A DNA stretch of 64,000 bases from Lachnospiraceae bacterium 10-1 (GCA_000403495.2 KE159799.1:784782-848781); one strand, 5' to 3'; shown: positions 1-10,123, counted from the stretch's first letter. Numbers and translations: made by a program. The notes: a model not told the origin generated them from the sequence alone.

Positions 1-72
1 TTCTTTTCTAAGAACCATTACAGGACCAATTGCAATTCCCTTGTAAACCGATTTCCCAAAAAATTTAACCAT
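1..72 (-). CDS. ptsI: PTS enzyme I (phosphoenolpyruvate-protein phosphotransferase), N-terminal fragment
   Basis: Only the first 24 codons are in the window. They read MVKFFGKSVYKGIAIGPVMV and then LRKE, which resembles the conserved N-terminal strand of PTS enzyme I (KGIAIGP...). The start at 72 is supported by GGAGGT seven bases upstream of the ATG. In the family, the protein takes phosphate from PEP and passes it to HPr in the cytoplasm. The identification rests on a short stretch, so it is moderate. The gene lies downstream of the hybrid kinase on the same strand, 30 bp away. Confidence 0.55.
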   Translation of the reverse strand, partial: MVKFFGKSVYKGIAIGPVMVLRKE

Positions 73-102
73 AATAAAATACCTCCATAATTTATTTTTT
101 AT

Positions 103-3100
103 TTATTTTAATATTTTATCCAATGCATCAAACAAAGCTTCCACGTCAATCGGCTTCGCTAAATGCCCATTCATTCCGCTTCTTAATGCTTCCTGCCTGT
201 CTTCTTCAAATGCATTAGCAGTCATAGCCAAAATCGGAATAGACGAAAGTTTCGCATTATCAAGGCTTCGAATTAATTTCGTTGCTTCATATCCATCCAT
301 CACCGGCATTCGGACATCCATAAGTACCAGTTGATAATAACCAGGTTCAGACTTTTCCAACATCTCTACGGCTATTTTTCCATTCATGGCAACCTCCGTA
401 GTAAAGCCTGCATTTCCAAGAATCGCCACGGCTATCTCCTGATTCAGCTCATTATCCTCTGCCAGAAGAATACGTCCGGTATATCTTTTCTCTGATTTCT
501 CTTCGCTTTTCTGCCCCTCTGTCTCTTCTGCATTTACAATAGAGTGTAGACAGCTGCGCAGTTCTGATAAAAATAAAGGTTTGCTGCAAAAAGAAGTAAT
601 ACCGGCTTCCTTTGCCTCCTCCTCGATATCCAGCCAGTCGTACGCGGTAAGAAGAATGATCGGTACATCGTCTCCCATTTCCTTCCTGATCCTTCTGGTA
701 ACTTCAATTCCGTTCATATCGGGCAGCATCCAGTCAATCACATATACATTATATATGTCATTCCTTGTAACTGCCTGACGTGTACGCAGCAGCGCTTCCC
801 TTCCTGACAAGGTCCACTCCGCACGCATTCCAATCTGGCTTAGCATATAAGTTACACTGTCGCAGGTATTAAAGTCATCATCTACCACCAAAGCCCTGCA
901 ATTCTTTAATTCCGGTATATCCCGGGGTTCTATTACCCCGGTATTCAGACGGAAGGTAAAGCAGACAGTTGCTTCTGTTCCTACCCCCTGTTCACTTTCC
1001 ACCGCAATTGTTCCATTCATCATGTCTACAATATTTTTCGTGATTGCCATGCCAAGTCCGGTGCCCTGAATTCCGCTGATCGTGCTGCTCTTTTCCCTCT
1101 CAAAGGGTTCAAATATATGAGCAACAAATTCCTCACTCATACCGATGCCGGTATCTTTAATATGAAATTCATAATTGGCATAGCCCTTCTGTGCACCAGG
1201 CTTTTCTGTAATACGCATACTAATTGTGCCGCCTGCTCCGGTGTACTTAACCGCATTGCTTAGCAGATTCAAAAGAATCTGGTTTAACCGCAGCTTATCA
1301 CAATAAATATTCTCATCCCATACATCCACCGCATCAATATACAGCTCAAGCTGCTTTGCGTGCACATCTGCCTGAAGTATATTTCGCAGTCCGTGAAGAA
1401 TATCCGGCAGCCTGCATGGCTTTTCATCCAAATGCATTTTTCCGCTTTCAATACGGCTCATGTCCAAAACATCATTAATCAGGCTTAAGAGATGATTTCC
1501 GGATGTCATAATCTTCTTAAGGTACTCTTCCACCTGTTCCTTATCATCAAGATGTGTAATTGCAAGCGTTGTAAATCCAACAATTGCATTCATAGGAGTT
1601 CTGATGTCATGGGACATATTGGAAAGGAAAGTACTTTTCGCCTTGTTTGCCTGATTTGCCTGCATAAGCGCATTTTCCAAAAGGGTTTTCTTTTCCATTT
1701 CGCTGCGGATTTCCTCATCCACGCTGCGGAAACCTGCAACAATACCATGCTGCTCACCCCATTTTCCGGCCTTAACTACTTTCAACTGAAAATATTTTAT
1801 TTCTCCGTTAGAATAAATACGGTAATTTACATGATATTGGTTTTCTTCTGCCAATTCTTCTTTTAAATATTCGGCAGATAAAAAGCTCCTTAGCTCTTCC
1901 CTGTCTTCCTCATACACAAATTCCCGTATGTAATTCTCCATACTTTCCTTAAAAGATATTTTTCCTTCAGATTCAAAAGAAAAGATGTTTATATCTTCTT
2001 CATCATTACGAAGAGGAATTCCTATATCCGTATCCAGATCAAAATAGCAGACGACCTTATAATCAATACTAAGAGCCTTAACCAGCTCCATCTGCCATCT
2101 TTCATTTTCCTTCTGCTGCAGTGTTTGTGCTGTACAGTCTAAAATAAAACGCTGGTAAATTAATCTTCCATCTTCTTTCAGAAGCTTAAAATTACCCATA
2201 ATATATATGATATCACCATTTTTATGCTGTATACGGTATTCCGTACTAACGCTGTCCCCTTCTTTTTCCAGTTTCTTAATACATTCACGCAGCTTTTCCT
2301 TGTCCTCATCCAGAACATTTTCTTCAATCATGTCAAATCCGTCCACCATTAGTTCTTCCTGGGACTCATATCCTAAAATTTCAAGTGCCGCCCGATTGAT
2401 ACTTAAGAGTTCTTTTCCGTCTGTCGTATGGCGTATTACGCCACAGTCAATGGTCGTAAATATCTTTTCCAGAGACTGGTTCTTTTGCATGATTTCCCTC
2501 TCGTAAGCCCGTTCCTGTGTTACATCAATTGCCACGCCCACAGTTCCCATTACACTTCCGTCCAAATCATACAATGGAGATTTATATGTGGTAAGCGTCC
2601 TAATCCCTGCCCCTGTCTGAATAATCTCTTCCGATACAAAGGTCTTTTGCTTACCCATAACCTCACGTTCTGACTCTATACAGGCAGGATCATCCTGCTC
2701 CACATCCCATATGTAAGCATGCCCGCGTCCTTCCACCTGCTGTTTGGTTTTGTTGACCGTTCTGCAAAAACTGTCATTAACCTTTTCATGGATTCCGTTT
2801 TTGTCTTTGTACCAGATAAGATTAGGAATATGATTAATTGTTGCCTCAAAAAAATGACTGGTCTGCCAATAATCCCTGCTCATCTTATATGTCTGCTGCC
2901 ATCTTAAAAAATGAAACTTCACTTCTTCTTCTGATAACGGACAACCCCAAATGTCCTTTATTTCCGGCAAGTATTCTGAAAGAAGGCTGATCTGGCTTCC
3001 ATCTGCTGACAAAATCAGCTCAGTTTCTTTCTTTTTCCCTGATATAAGTGTTTGCACTACTGCCTTTGCATCTGATTCCGGAAGATATACCAAAATCACA

Positions 3101-3246
3101 TCTGCTTTAGCGGCCAATGCTTCTTCCACATTTTCGCTTTCCATATACGTATGGGTAAAATTCTCAAGGGGAGACATTTCCTTAATTATTTCAAACATTC
3201 TGCATTGTCGGCCTAACAAATAAAAATGTACATGGCAATGGTACAT
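103..3246 (-). CDS. Hybrid sensor histidine kinase with PAS domains and two receiver domains
   Basis: A 1047-aa cytoplasmic-looking phosphorelay protein; no membrane segment is evident. Order: a poorly conserved N-terminal ~115 aa that resembles a receiver remnant; PAS-type sensor domains (about 125-250 and 260-380, a third weaker one to about 510); HisKA with the H-box SHDIRTPMNAI (His about 546); HATPase with N-box (LLNLLSNAVKY), DTGIGM and GTGLGMAI; then two receivers, REC1 with Asp about 838 (VIDWMLPD) and REC2 with Asp about 977 (LMDVRMPVMDG) and the conserved KP near the end. GTG 3249 and ATG 3246 are adjacent; AAGGAGG lies 7 bases before the ATG, which is chosen. Output is unknown, as there is no HPt or DNA-binding domain here; a neighbouring diguanylate cyclase is a possible partner (inference). 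Confidence 0.92.
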   Translation of the reverse strand: MYHCHVHFYLLGRQCRMFEIIKEMSPLENFTHTYMESENVEEALAAKADVILVYLPESDAKAVVQTLISGKKKETELILSADGSQISLLSEYLPEIKDIWGCPLSEEEVKFHFLRWQQTYKMSRDYWQTSHFFEATINHIPNLIWYKDKNGIHEKVNDSFCRTVNKTKQQVEGRGHAYIWDVEQDDPACIESEREVMGKQKTFVSEEIIQTGAGIRTLTTYKSPLYDLDGSVMGTVGVAIDVTQERAYEREIMQKNQSLEKIFTTIDCGVIRHTTDGKELLSINRAALEILGYESQEELMVDGFDMIEENVLDEDKEKLRECIKKLEKEGDSVSTEYRIQHKNGDIIYIMGNFKLLKEDGRLIYQRFILDCTAQTLQQKENERWQMELVKALSIDYKVVCYFDLDTDIGIPLRNDEEDINIFSFESEGKISFKESMENYIREFVYEEDREELRSFLSAEYLKEELAEENQYHVNYRIYSNGEIKYFQLKVVKAGKWGEQHGIVAGFRSVDEEIRSEMEKKTLLENALMQANQANKAKSTFLSNMSHDIRTPMNAIVGFTTLAITHLDDKEQVEEYLKKIMTSGNHLLSLINDVLDMSRIESGKMHLDEKPCRLPDILHGLRNILQADVHAKQLELYIDAVDVWDENIYCDKLRLNQILLNLLSNAVKYTGAGGTISMRITEKPGAQKGYANYEFHIKDTGIGMSEEFVAHIFEPFEREKSSTISGIQGTGLGMAITKNIVDMMNGTIAVESEQGVGTEATVCFTFRLNTGVIEPRDIPELKNCRALVVDDDFNTCDSVTYMLSQIGMRAEWTLSGREALLRTRQAVTRNDIYNVYVIDWMLPDMNGIEVTRRIRKEMGDDVPIILLTAYDWLDIEEEAKEAGITSFCSKPLFLSELRSCLHSIVNAEETEGQKSEEKSEKRYTGRILLAEDNELNQEIAVAILGNAGFTTEVAMNGKIAVEMLEKSEPGYYQLVLMDVRMPVMDGYEATKLIRSLDNAKLSSIPILAMTANAFEEDRQEALRSGMNGHLAKPIDVEALFDALDKILK

Positions 3247-3367
3247 CACGTTTCCTCCTTAAATACTTATATTTTTTGTATCAATCGACCTACATGATAA
3301 AATTATACTTGATTCAATCAAGCAAAACAAGTGCATATTTCCCTAGTTTTTTTATAATATTTATCTA

Positions 3368-3396
3368 TTGACATAAAGCAGGGCATGCTCTATCAT
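3368..3396 (+). promoter_or_regulatory. Sigma-70-type promoter of lrgAB
   Basis: TTGACA (3368-3373), a 17-bp spacer, then TATCAT (3391-3396). It lies 36 bp before the LrgA start and between divergent transcription units, so it most likely drives lrgAB. Confidence 0.7.
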
Positions 3397-3431
3397 GTAC
3401 TAATACTATCAATATTAAGGATATAAACATT

Positions 3432-3806
3432 ATGAAATATTTAAAACAATTCAGCATTATTCTTTTTATTTCGTTTTTAGGTGAAATGCTGCATGCTTTA
3501 ATACCATTTCCAATTCCGGCAAGTGTCTATGGTCTGGTTATTTTGCTTACTGCTTTGTGTACAGGAATTATGAAAGTAGGGCAGGTCAGGGAAACAGCAT
3601 TATTTTTAGTTGAAATTATGCCGATAATGTTCATCCCTGCTGCAGTGGGACTTTTAGATTCCTGGCCGGCCCTTTATCCGGTTTGTATTCCCGTTATTTT
3701 GATCACCCTTATAACCACTGTGCTTGTAATGGCTGTTACCGGACGAGCAACACAATCCATGATCAAATATCAAATATTTCTGGAAAATAAACAGAAGAAA
3801 AAATGA
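3432..3806 (+). CDS. lrgA: CidA/LrgA family membrane protein
   Basis: A 124-aa integral membrane protein with about four hydrophobic helices. It shows the LrgA/CidA pattern FIPFPIPASVYGL-like near residue 30 and IMPIMFIPAAVGL near 75. Family knowledge: holin-like LrgA/CidA with LrgB/CidB modulate murein hydrolase activity or export small metabolites such as pyruvate. Here the partner lrgB follows 3 bp downstream, so the pair is an operon. An AAGGA-type ribosome site lies upstream and a near-consensus promoter precedes the gene. Confidence 0.88.
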   Translation: MKYLKQFSIILFISFLGEMLHALIPFPIPASVYGLVILLTALCTGIMKVGQVRETALFLVEIMPIMFIPAAVGLLDSWPALYPVCIPVILITLITTVLVMAVTGRATQSMIKYQIFLENKQKKK

Positions 3807-3809
3807 AAA

Positions 3810-4523
3810 ATGGAGAAAAAGTTTAATGATATGAAAGAATTTCTAGTTAATTCCGTCTTTTTTGGTGCAGTAATCAGCCTTACCGCATATGAAGCAGGAC
3901 TTTTAATAAAAAGAAAATTTAAATCAGCCCTCTTAAATCCCCTATTAATTGGAACAGCATGCGTCATGGCAGTCCTGTTACTCCTAAAGATTGAATATAA
4001 GCATTATTATGAAAGTGCAAAATATATAAGCTATCTGCTGACTCCGGCTACCGTATGCCTTGCAGTTCCCCTCTATCAGCAGATTGAACTCCTCAAAAAG
4101 AATTTAAAAGCTGTGGCAGTGGGAATTACTGCCGGAGTGTTTACAAGCCTTCTTGGCGTTTTTCTTCTGTCAAAGCTGTTTGCCTTAAATCATGTTCAGT
4201 ATGTAACCCTCCTTCCCAAATCCATTACTACTGCTATTGGAATGGACGTATCAAGAGACTTGGGAGGTATAGAAGCCATTACCGTTGCTGTCATCATTAT
4301 TACAGGTATTTTGGGTAACATGTCGGCTGAGTTTATCTGTAAAATATTTAAAATTCATGAACCAGTTGCAAAAGGTCTTGCCATTGGCACTGCTTCTCAT
4401 GCCATTGGTACGGCAAAAGCTATGGAAATAGGCGAAATCGAAGGAGCCATGAGCAGCCTTGCCATTGCTGTGGCCGGACTAATGACGGTTCTGGGTGCCT
4501 CCGTATTCGCAAATCTTATGTAA
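3810..4523 (+). CDS. lrgB: LrgB/CidB family membrane protein
   Basis: A 237-aa polytopic protein of the normal LrgB length. Its conserved core includes LLPKSITTAIGMDVS and the glycine-rich GTASHAIGTAKAMEIGE segment. It follows lrgA with a 3-bp gap and acts with it in the membrane. The start at 3810 is the first ATG after lrgA; ATG 3831 (MKEFLVN) is an alternative because the first seven residues are charged and the hydrophobic part starts after it. Confidence 0.9.
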   Translation: MEKKFNDMKEFLVNSVFFGAVISLTAYEAGLLIKRKFKSALLNPLLIGTACVMAVLLLLKIEYKHYYESAKYISYLLTPATVCLAVPLYQQIELLKKNLKAVAVGITAGVFTSLLGVFLLSKLFALNHVQYVTLLPKSITTAIGMDVSRDLGGIEAITVAVIIITGILGNMSAEFICKIFKIHEPVAKGLAIGTASHAIGTAKAMEIGEIEGAMSSLAIAVAGLMTVLGASVFANLM

Positions 4524-4537
4524 TCTTTAATTCTCAA

Positions 4538-6469
4538 TCATCTCTCTTTATTTTTTCCCTTTCTCTCCCACTTATTTTCATACATCCGTTCATCTGCCTC
4601 CTTAATCATTTCCTGATAGTCCAGTTCCAGTTCCCCCTTTGCAAGACTGTAGCCAAAAGAAAAGCTAAGTGGTACCTTCAAGCACTCTCCTAAATATGTA
4701 AGGCAATGCTGGCGGATAAAATCCAGCACTTTGAAAGCTTCAAACAAGTCATCTTCTTTTTCGTATTGATAAAGAAACAGTACAAATTCATCTCCACCCT
4801 GTCTGGCTGCAACGCTTTTTCCTGCCTCAAAAGTATTAATCATTTCAGCAATTTTTTTTAGGTAAATATCACCCTTTTCGTGTCCGTAAGTGTCATTAAT
4901 TATCTTTAATCCGTCAGCATCTACCATAACCATTGCGCAATATCCCAGCTTTTCAGGCTCCTCAAACAATTTGGATAACTGTATATCCAGTCCCCGCCGG
5001 TTATATAATCCGGTTAAAGAGTCTATGTCTCTTTCCACCTCAATTTTTTTGCGCCTGGTAATCTCTTCCGTCACATCGATTGCAACGCCAAAAACACCAT
5101 TTTCCTCATTTATTTCTTCCAGCTTTATATAATGTTCTTTTTCTTCTCCCAGTTTATAAGTACCCTGTTCCCCATGTACCGGATTTTCCCGCACTTTTTT
5201 TATAAATTTCTGAAATTCCTTATCATCTTCTGACAGCCTTTTGCTTTCTTCTTCATCAAGCAGAAATATTCTGGGAATGTATTCGGTAAAACGTACCTTT
5301 TTCATATTCTTATTATACTCATATACACCTATATACATGTTGGTTTTACCAAGAACATAGGACATTTTTTCATTATAAGCCAGCAGACTTCTCACCATTT
5401 CATTGATATAGCTGCTCAGCTTAGAAAATTCCACACAGCTTTGTACATCCACTTTCTCGTCAAGATTTCCCTTGGCAATTCCGTAAAGCTTATTATTTAC
5501 ACTGTAAATTCCATTTACAACATACCGATTCATGCACCACGTCATTGCAGATGATAAAACCAGTACAATCAGCAAAATCCCCAAAGTGAATAGTATCATA
5601 TTTGCCGGAATCCGCTGATAAATCACACTGTCAGGTATCACTCTCCCCACATAAATCGTACCGATTTTCCGAAATACGCAAAAAGAGCCTGTTCCGTTTA
5701 TACGCCAGTGAAAACCTGTATTCTCCCCGGGAATGTCTTCAATGCTCAGTCCAATATCCTCCAGCTTTTTACCCACATTGGGCAAGTCTGTAGTTCCTAC
5801 AATCTTTCCACTCTCCTGATCCACCGCATAATAATTTGCCGCCGGATCAACCCTGAGATAAAAGAAAATGTAAGATAACTCATTTTTTTCCATCGCTTTC
5901 ATGACACGGACAGGTTCCATGCCCACCTGAAGAATAAATTCACCGTTCTTGCTCCACACAGCAGAATACTGCATCATTTTACTCTCCGCAGTATTTGGTG
6001 TAATCTCCTGTACCAGCTTTAAGGATTTATCCTCCAGCATAGGTTTAAAAAACCTCATTTGTTCCCCCGAGTCAAAAGTATAGCCATAGTACTCCGGACA
6101 TGTTCCCAAAACAATACATCCGCTGGTATCAAAAATATGAATTTCATCCACCTCAATAAATTCAGCAATTTTTTCCAGTTCCTGTTGGTCTCTCATTACA
6201 GCAGGGTTATCCTGAAGCATATAAGCAATCGCTTCGGCATTGTGCAGGCAGGTCTGAGTATATTCCTGACTGATCTCTTCCAGTTCCTTCTGATTTTGCT
6301 CCAGTTTCTGCTCAATTTGACAAAAAGCCTGTATGGAATCGTCACAGGCTCTCTTTTGCTCATTAAGTATTTCTATTCTGCCAATAACCACCAATATAAT
6401 GGCTGCAAAAATCAGTGAAACATATCCTATATATTTTATGATTATTATTTTAAGCGTCTTCATTTCCAT
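4538..6469 (-). CDS. Membrane-anchored diguanylate cyclase (sensor-HAMP-GGDEF)
   Basis: About 643 aa. It has a TM near residues 10-30, a ~250-aa extracytoplasmic sensor region (cache-like), a second TM near 290-310 followed by a HAMP-like linker, a PAS-like region around 360-460, and a C-terminal GGDEF domain with the intact signature RQGGDEFVLF near residue 558. Expected activity is synthesis of cyclic di-GMP from two GTP at the membrane. The longest frame starts at GTG 6496 without a ribosome site; ATG 6469 follows AAAGG with 7-bp spacing and is preferred. It converges with lrgB, with only 14 bp between stops. Confidence 0.88.
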   Translation of the reverse strand: MEMKTLKIIIIKYIGYVSLIFAAIILVVIGRIEILNEQKRACDDSIQAFCQIEQKLEQNQKELEEISQEYTQTCLHNAEAIAYMLQDNPAVMRDQQELEKIAEFIEVDEIHIFDTSGCIVLGTCPEYYGYTFDSGEQMRFFKPMLEDKSLKLVQEITPNTAESKMMQYSAVWSKNGEFILQVGMEPVRVMKAMEKNELSYIFFYLRVDPAANYYAVDQESGKIVGTTDLPNVGKKLEDIGLSIEDIPGENTGFHWRINGTGSFCVFRKIGTIYVGRVIPDSVIYQRIPANMILFTLGILLIVLVLSSAMTWCMNRYVVNGIYSVNNKLYGIAKGNLDEKVDVQSCVEFSKLSSYINEMVRSLLAYNEKMSYVLGKTNMYIGVYEYNKNMKKVRFTEYIPRIFLLDEEESKRLSEDDKEFQKFIKKVRENPVHGEQGTYKLGEEKEHYIKLEEINEENGVFGVAIDVTEEITRRKKIEVERDIDSLTGLYNRRGLDIQLSKLFEEPEKLGYCAMVMVDADGLKIINDTYGHEKGDIYLKKIAEMINTFEAGKSVAARQGGDEFVLFLYQYEKEDDLFEAFKVLDFIRQHCLTYLGECLKVPLSFSFGYSLAKGELELDYQEMIKEADERMYENKWERKGKNKER

Positions 6470-6669
6470 CCCTATGCCTTTAATGATTTCCTTCACGTTT
6501 TTTGCATATGAAGAATTTAGTCAGAATCAGAGTTTATTGTAGCACACTGTAAACATTTTTTCATTTCATTTATTTCACAAAAAATGCTTCATTTGTCCCA
6601 TTTTCATCATATATTTATGATATAATCCAGGTTTATAAATTAATTACAGTTTAAAAATATAAGAAATCA

Positions 6670-7410
6670 ATGTACTATCCTCTTTTTGAACACAAAAAAT
6701 GCATTGGTTATGTAGGTGCCGGTGTTTATGCCAGCCGGCTGATGGATGTTCTTTTAGGTTTATATATTGAGGGACTGCCCCACAGCGAATATATATGGAA
6801 ATGTTGATGCGGTACGCACCACAGTAGGTATTTTCTGTGCCGCTGTGGCAGCAGTTATCATACTTGCCACACTTCTGATCCTGTACCGGGAAGGCAAAGA
6901 ACTTATGGGCATGAAAAGAGCCATCCGTCATCTTTGTGACTGTCTCAGAAAAACCATTGACGATATTGGACGAATTTGGGGTGAAATGGCACAGAGCAAT
7001 ATTGCTGTAGACGTGGTAAAAAATGAATCCTATTATAATGATGATTCCAGGATTCTTGCTGAAAGTCTCAAAAGCATCCGCACGCAGCTTACAAACGTAA
7101 TGAGTGATATTACTGATATTACCTCACAAATCCAAAACTGTACCGTCCGCTGCAGTAATGCCAGCGACTTAGTTGATAAAGCGGCTGACTATGCTGCAGA
7201 AGCCGATACAAAAATGGAACAGTTGATATCAAGGTACTTATGGACGAAATTGCACTTGCCAGCGTCCAGCAGCCGGAAATGATTGTTGCTGTGGAAAACA
7301 GAATTAAGGAGGTCTTTAAAGTCATACAGAAAAGCTCCAGCGCCGCTGAACAAAGTGCATTCATTTCCAACGAACTATCTGATCAGGCAAGACCATTTTC
7401 TCCCGAATAA
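6670..7410 (+). pseudogene. Decayed methyl-accepting chemotaxis protein
   Basis: Three pieces in different frames reconstruct a chemoreceptor. Frame 1 from ATG 6670 gives a cache-domain end (YYPLFEHKKCIGYVGAGVYA). A frameshift near 6790 leads to a TM helix (VGIFCAAVAAVIILATLLIL), a HAMP-like region and heptad-rich signalling helix. A second shift near 7225 leads to IKVLMDEIALASVQQPE and a typical distal methylation-helix end, stopping at 7410. The receptor is far too short for the family, so most of the signalling hairpin is deleted. A TATAAT at 6621-6626 may be its old promoter. The last 50 bp overlap the end of the next, convergent gene. Confidence 0.8.
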
Positions 7411-8005
7411 CAATTCCTAAGACAAACAACACTGTTGCTCCCAAAAGCCAATGCATCCATGTTCCGTATTCTCCCTTCATCATTTGAAACAAGGCAAAAT
7501 TTTCCAAATACTTTCCGCCTCCTATATTAAGCGCATAATAAATCACCGCAAACATATATCCAATTACCACCTGATTTGTCACTGCCGATGCAAAAAATCC
7601 AATACTGCCCAAAAAAAGGATTTCACAGCATGCGCCTCTAAAAAGGCTAAATATTTCAAACTCACTGCCTCCTCTTATCATAAAGCTTATAAACAATGTT
7701 ATAACTAAAAAACAAACTATAAGCGCCAGAATAAAACGCAGAAAATAATTTTTCCACATTGGTGTTCCTTTACTTCTTTCAAGATCCCATATTTCTCTAT
7801 CCTGTTCCGGCATAAAAAGAGGCGTGAATAGTAGAATTCCTGTAAAAGCAGCATACATTTCCATTACTTTAGCCGCCTGCTGGCTTTCCAATCCTCTAAA
7901 ACTTACAAATCCGCCTGAAAGTGCCACAAATAAAAAGAGTAGCAAAAGGTGCGGATAGTATTGTCTTTTTACAAAACTAACAGTTAGTTTTATATACTTT
8001 TCCAT
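7361..8005 (-). CDS. ABC exporter membrane subunit (small, 6-TM)
   Basis: A 214-aa polytopic protein with about six hydrophobic helices and no enzymatic motif. The start is fixed by AAGGAGGT 4 bases before ATG 8005. It overlaps the end of the upstream permease gene by 29 bp, indicating translational coupling in a three-gene operon with the ATPase at 9239-10123. It is probably an ABC-2-type permease partner. The substrate cannot be read from the sequence. Confidence 0.7.
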   Translation of the reverse strand: MEKYIKLTVSFVKRQYYPHLLLLFLFVALSGGFVSFRGLESQQAAKVMEMYAAFTGILLFTPLFMPEQDREIWDLERSKGTPMWKNYFLRFILALIVCFLVITLFISFMIRGGSEFEIFSLFRGACCEILFLGSIGFFASAVTNQVVIGYMFAVIYYALNIGGGKYLENFALFQMMKGEYGTWMHWLLGATVLFVLGIVIREKMVLPDQIVRWK

Positions 8006-9218
8006 AGGTACCTCCTTTTTTGCGTTTTCTTTCATATACAATTACCGTCAATATAATGCAGACGGCTGCCAATAAACAATAATATCCCTTATTCCACAGC
8101 AATGCTTTTTCCAAAGAATCATAAAGCATTCTTTGTCCAAAAGTGTTCCATCTTGTAATCAGCTTCAGTCCAAAATCTCCCACTAATGTATCCGCTCCAA
8201 AAAGACTCCCAATCCCCCATGCAGTCTGTATAAACACTGCCAAAATACTATCTGTATATTCCGTAATGAGAAAAGACAGGGCAAGCACAATCATCATTTC
8301 CGGTAGAAGCCAAAGGCAGGGTACTTTAAGAAAAGCAAAAAAATCGGCCTGCATCCCCATGCTGCGCGCCATCTCATAACAAGGCCGCTGTATCAAAAAT
8401 GCCATTACAAGCACCGGAATAGTAATCATAACCAAATTAGCAAGATACCGGCTTCCAATGACCACAATACCTGATGCTTGTTTTGAAAAAACAACTTGCT
8501 CTACCTTTGCCCTTTTATCGCGAAGCGCTCCGGATACTCCCACAAAAATTGGTAAAATGGCAAGGAAAATCCCTGCATAATCACAGAAAAGACGCATATA
8601 GCCCCTTGTAATCAGGTCTTTACTACACAAAGCATCGAACTCTTCCTTTGCCTGTTCATAAGTCATGGGAACATAAACCCCGCTTTCATACATTGTTTTT
8701 TCATAAAAAGAGCCTTTTCCCACAAGCCTGCATATTTCTTCCATTGCTGTCCCAAACTCTTCGTAAGTCAGGCTTTCTCTTATAGATATCTTATAATCCG
8801 CTTCTGCTGCCATAGCTTCTTCCAAAATACTTTGTTCATATTTTTCAAAATGTCGCATCAGTTCCTTTTCCATCACTTCATAGCTTTTTCCCGTACAACG
8901 TTCCAAAATCTCCTTTACCTGCTTATTTTCTTCATCAACAAGCGTTACTTTCTTGTAGAAACCAAGCGGATAGGTTGCAAAAGAACCATGATACAGATCC
9001 TGCATTAAATTTGCCAGTGTTTTTTCCATGATTAAGGTTTCATCCTTTGTAATCGTCCTCCCGTAATACTCCTGCCCTGGCTGCGGTTCTTTAAGAGCTT
9101 CCCAGTTTTCACTGCTCATCTGGCTGTTAACAGAGAAAATGAAAACCACAACAAAAATGTAATATACCAGACTTTTTAGAACCTGTCTGCATTCCTTCAA
9201 GAACAATGCTCCGAACAT
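7977..9218 (-). CDS. ABC-2-type exporter permease
   Basis: A 413-aa membrane protein. One TM lies near residues 15-30, followed by a ~190-aa mostly hydrophilic extracytoplasmic loop and then five or so TMs with a DKRAKVEQVVFS-like cytoplasmic turn. This layout is typical of ABC-2 permeases in antimicrobial-peptide or drug exporters. AGGAGGT precedes ATG 9218 by 4 bases, so that start is preferred to the longer frame from 9242. It sits between its ATPase (20 bp upstream) and the small permease (overlapping). Confidence 0.75.
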   Translation of the reverse strand: MFGALFLKECRQVLKSLVYYIFVVVFIFSVNSQMSSENWEALKEPQPGQEYYGRTITKDETLIMEKTLANLMQDLYHGSFATYPLGFYKKVTLVDEENKQVKEILERCTGKSYEVMEKELMRHFEKYEQSILEEAMAAEADYKISIRESLTYEEFGTAMEEICRLVGKGSFYEKTMYESGVYVPMTYEQAKEEFDALCSKDLITRGYMRLFCDYAGIFLAILPIFVGVSGALRDKRAKVEQVVFSKQASGIVVIGSRYLANLVMITIPVLVMAFLIQRPCYEMARSMGMQADFFAFLKVPCLWLLPEMMIVLALSFLITEYTDSILAVFIQTAWGIGSLFGADTLVGDFGLKLITRWNTFGQRMLYDSLEKALLWNKGYYCLLAAVCIILTVIVYERKRKKGGTYGKVYKTNC

Positions 9219-9238
9219 AATTACCTCCTGCTTTCTTG

Positions 9239-10123
9239 TCAAATCTCTTTCTTTTTTGATCCTTCATGCATCAGATACATATAAGCGTCCTCCACATCCG
9301 GCCGTACCTGTTTTGCTTGTGCAAAAGGGTTTTCATCCGCTATCATTTTTATGTTTGCAGTATTTCCAGTTACAAGAATTCCTGTCACCATATATTTTTG
9401 CTTCACCTTTTCCAGCTCTGACGCTGCAATTTCTGCAGAATAAACTTTTCCTTCCACCAAAGAAAGCAGATCTGACACATGACCGTCAAAACAAATTTTT
9501 CCTTGATTCAATACGGCAATATTTTCACAAGTTGCTTCAATATCTCCAACAATATGGGTAGACAGCAAAACAATTCTGTCTTTTGCAATTTCACATAACA
9601 GATTGCGGAAACGGATTCTCTCCTCCGGATCCAGCCCTGCCGTAGGCTCATCTACAATAATGACCTTGGGATCGTGTATGATTGCCTGGGCAATACCAAG
9701 CCTTCTTTTCATTCCTCCTGACATGGATCTTATCTTTGTCTTTTTCTTTTCCAAAAGATTGACCTTTTCCAGCATTTCAGGCACCTTTATCTTCCGTTCA
9801 TTTCTACTCATCCCTGAAAGCACAGCCAGATAATCCAGTGCTTCATAAGCATTCATATTTCCATACATTGAAAAATCCTGAGGAAGATACCCTGTTATAT
9901 TCCGTATCTGTCTGCTGTTTTCTATCGGTATCCCGCAGACCGTCACTTCCCCGTCTGTTTTTTTCAATAACGTGGTTAACACTTTCATTAATGTGGTTTT
10001 GCCTGCACCATTTGGCCCCAAAAGTCCAAACATTCCCTGAGGAATTGAAAGGCTAACCTCTGATAAGGCTGTCTTTTTTCCATAATTTTTTGTCAATCCC
10101 TGAATTTCAATTGAAATGTCCAT
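9239..10123 (-). CDS. ABC transporter ATP-binding protein
   Basis: A 294-aa BcrA/CcmA-type ATPase. It has Walker A GPNGAGKTT, Q-loop LPQDFSMYG, signature SGGMKRRLG, Walker B VIIVDEPTAGLDP and the switch His in LLSTHIV. ATG 10123 is preceded by AAGGAG; the longer frame to 10213 has no homologous N-terminus. It powers the two downstream membrane subunits. Exporters of this class often move drugs, lantibiotics or lipids, but no substrate is implied here. Confidence 0.92.
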   Translation of the reverse strand: MDISIEIQGLTKNYGKKTALSEVSLSIPQGMFGLLGPNGAGKTTLMKVLTTLLKKTDGEVTVCGIPIENSRQIRNITGYLPQDFSMYGNMNAYEALDYLAVLSGMSRNERKIKVPEMLEKVNLLEKKKTKIRSMSGGMKRRLGIAQAIIHDPKVIIVDEPTAGLDPEERIRFRNLLCEIAKDRIVLLSTHIVGDIEATCENIAVLNQGKICFDGHVSDLLSLVEGKVYSAEIAASELEKVKQKYMVTGILVTGNTANIKMIADENPFAQAKQVRPDVEDAYMYLMHEGSKKKEI

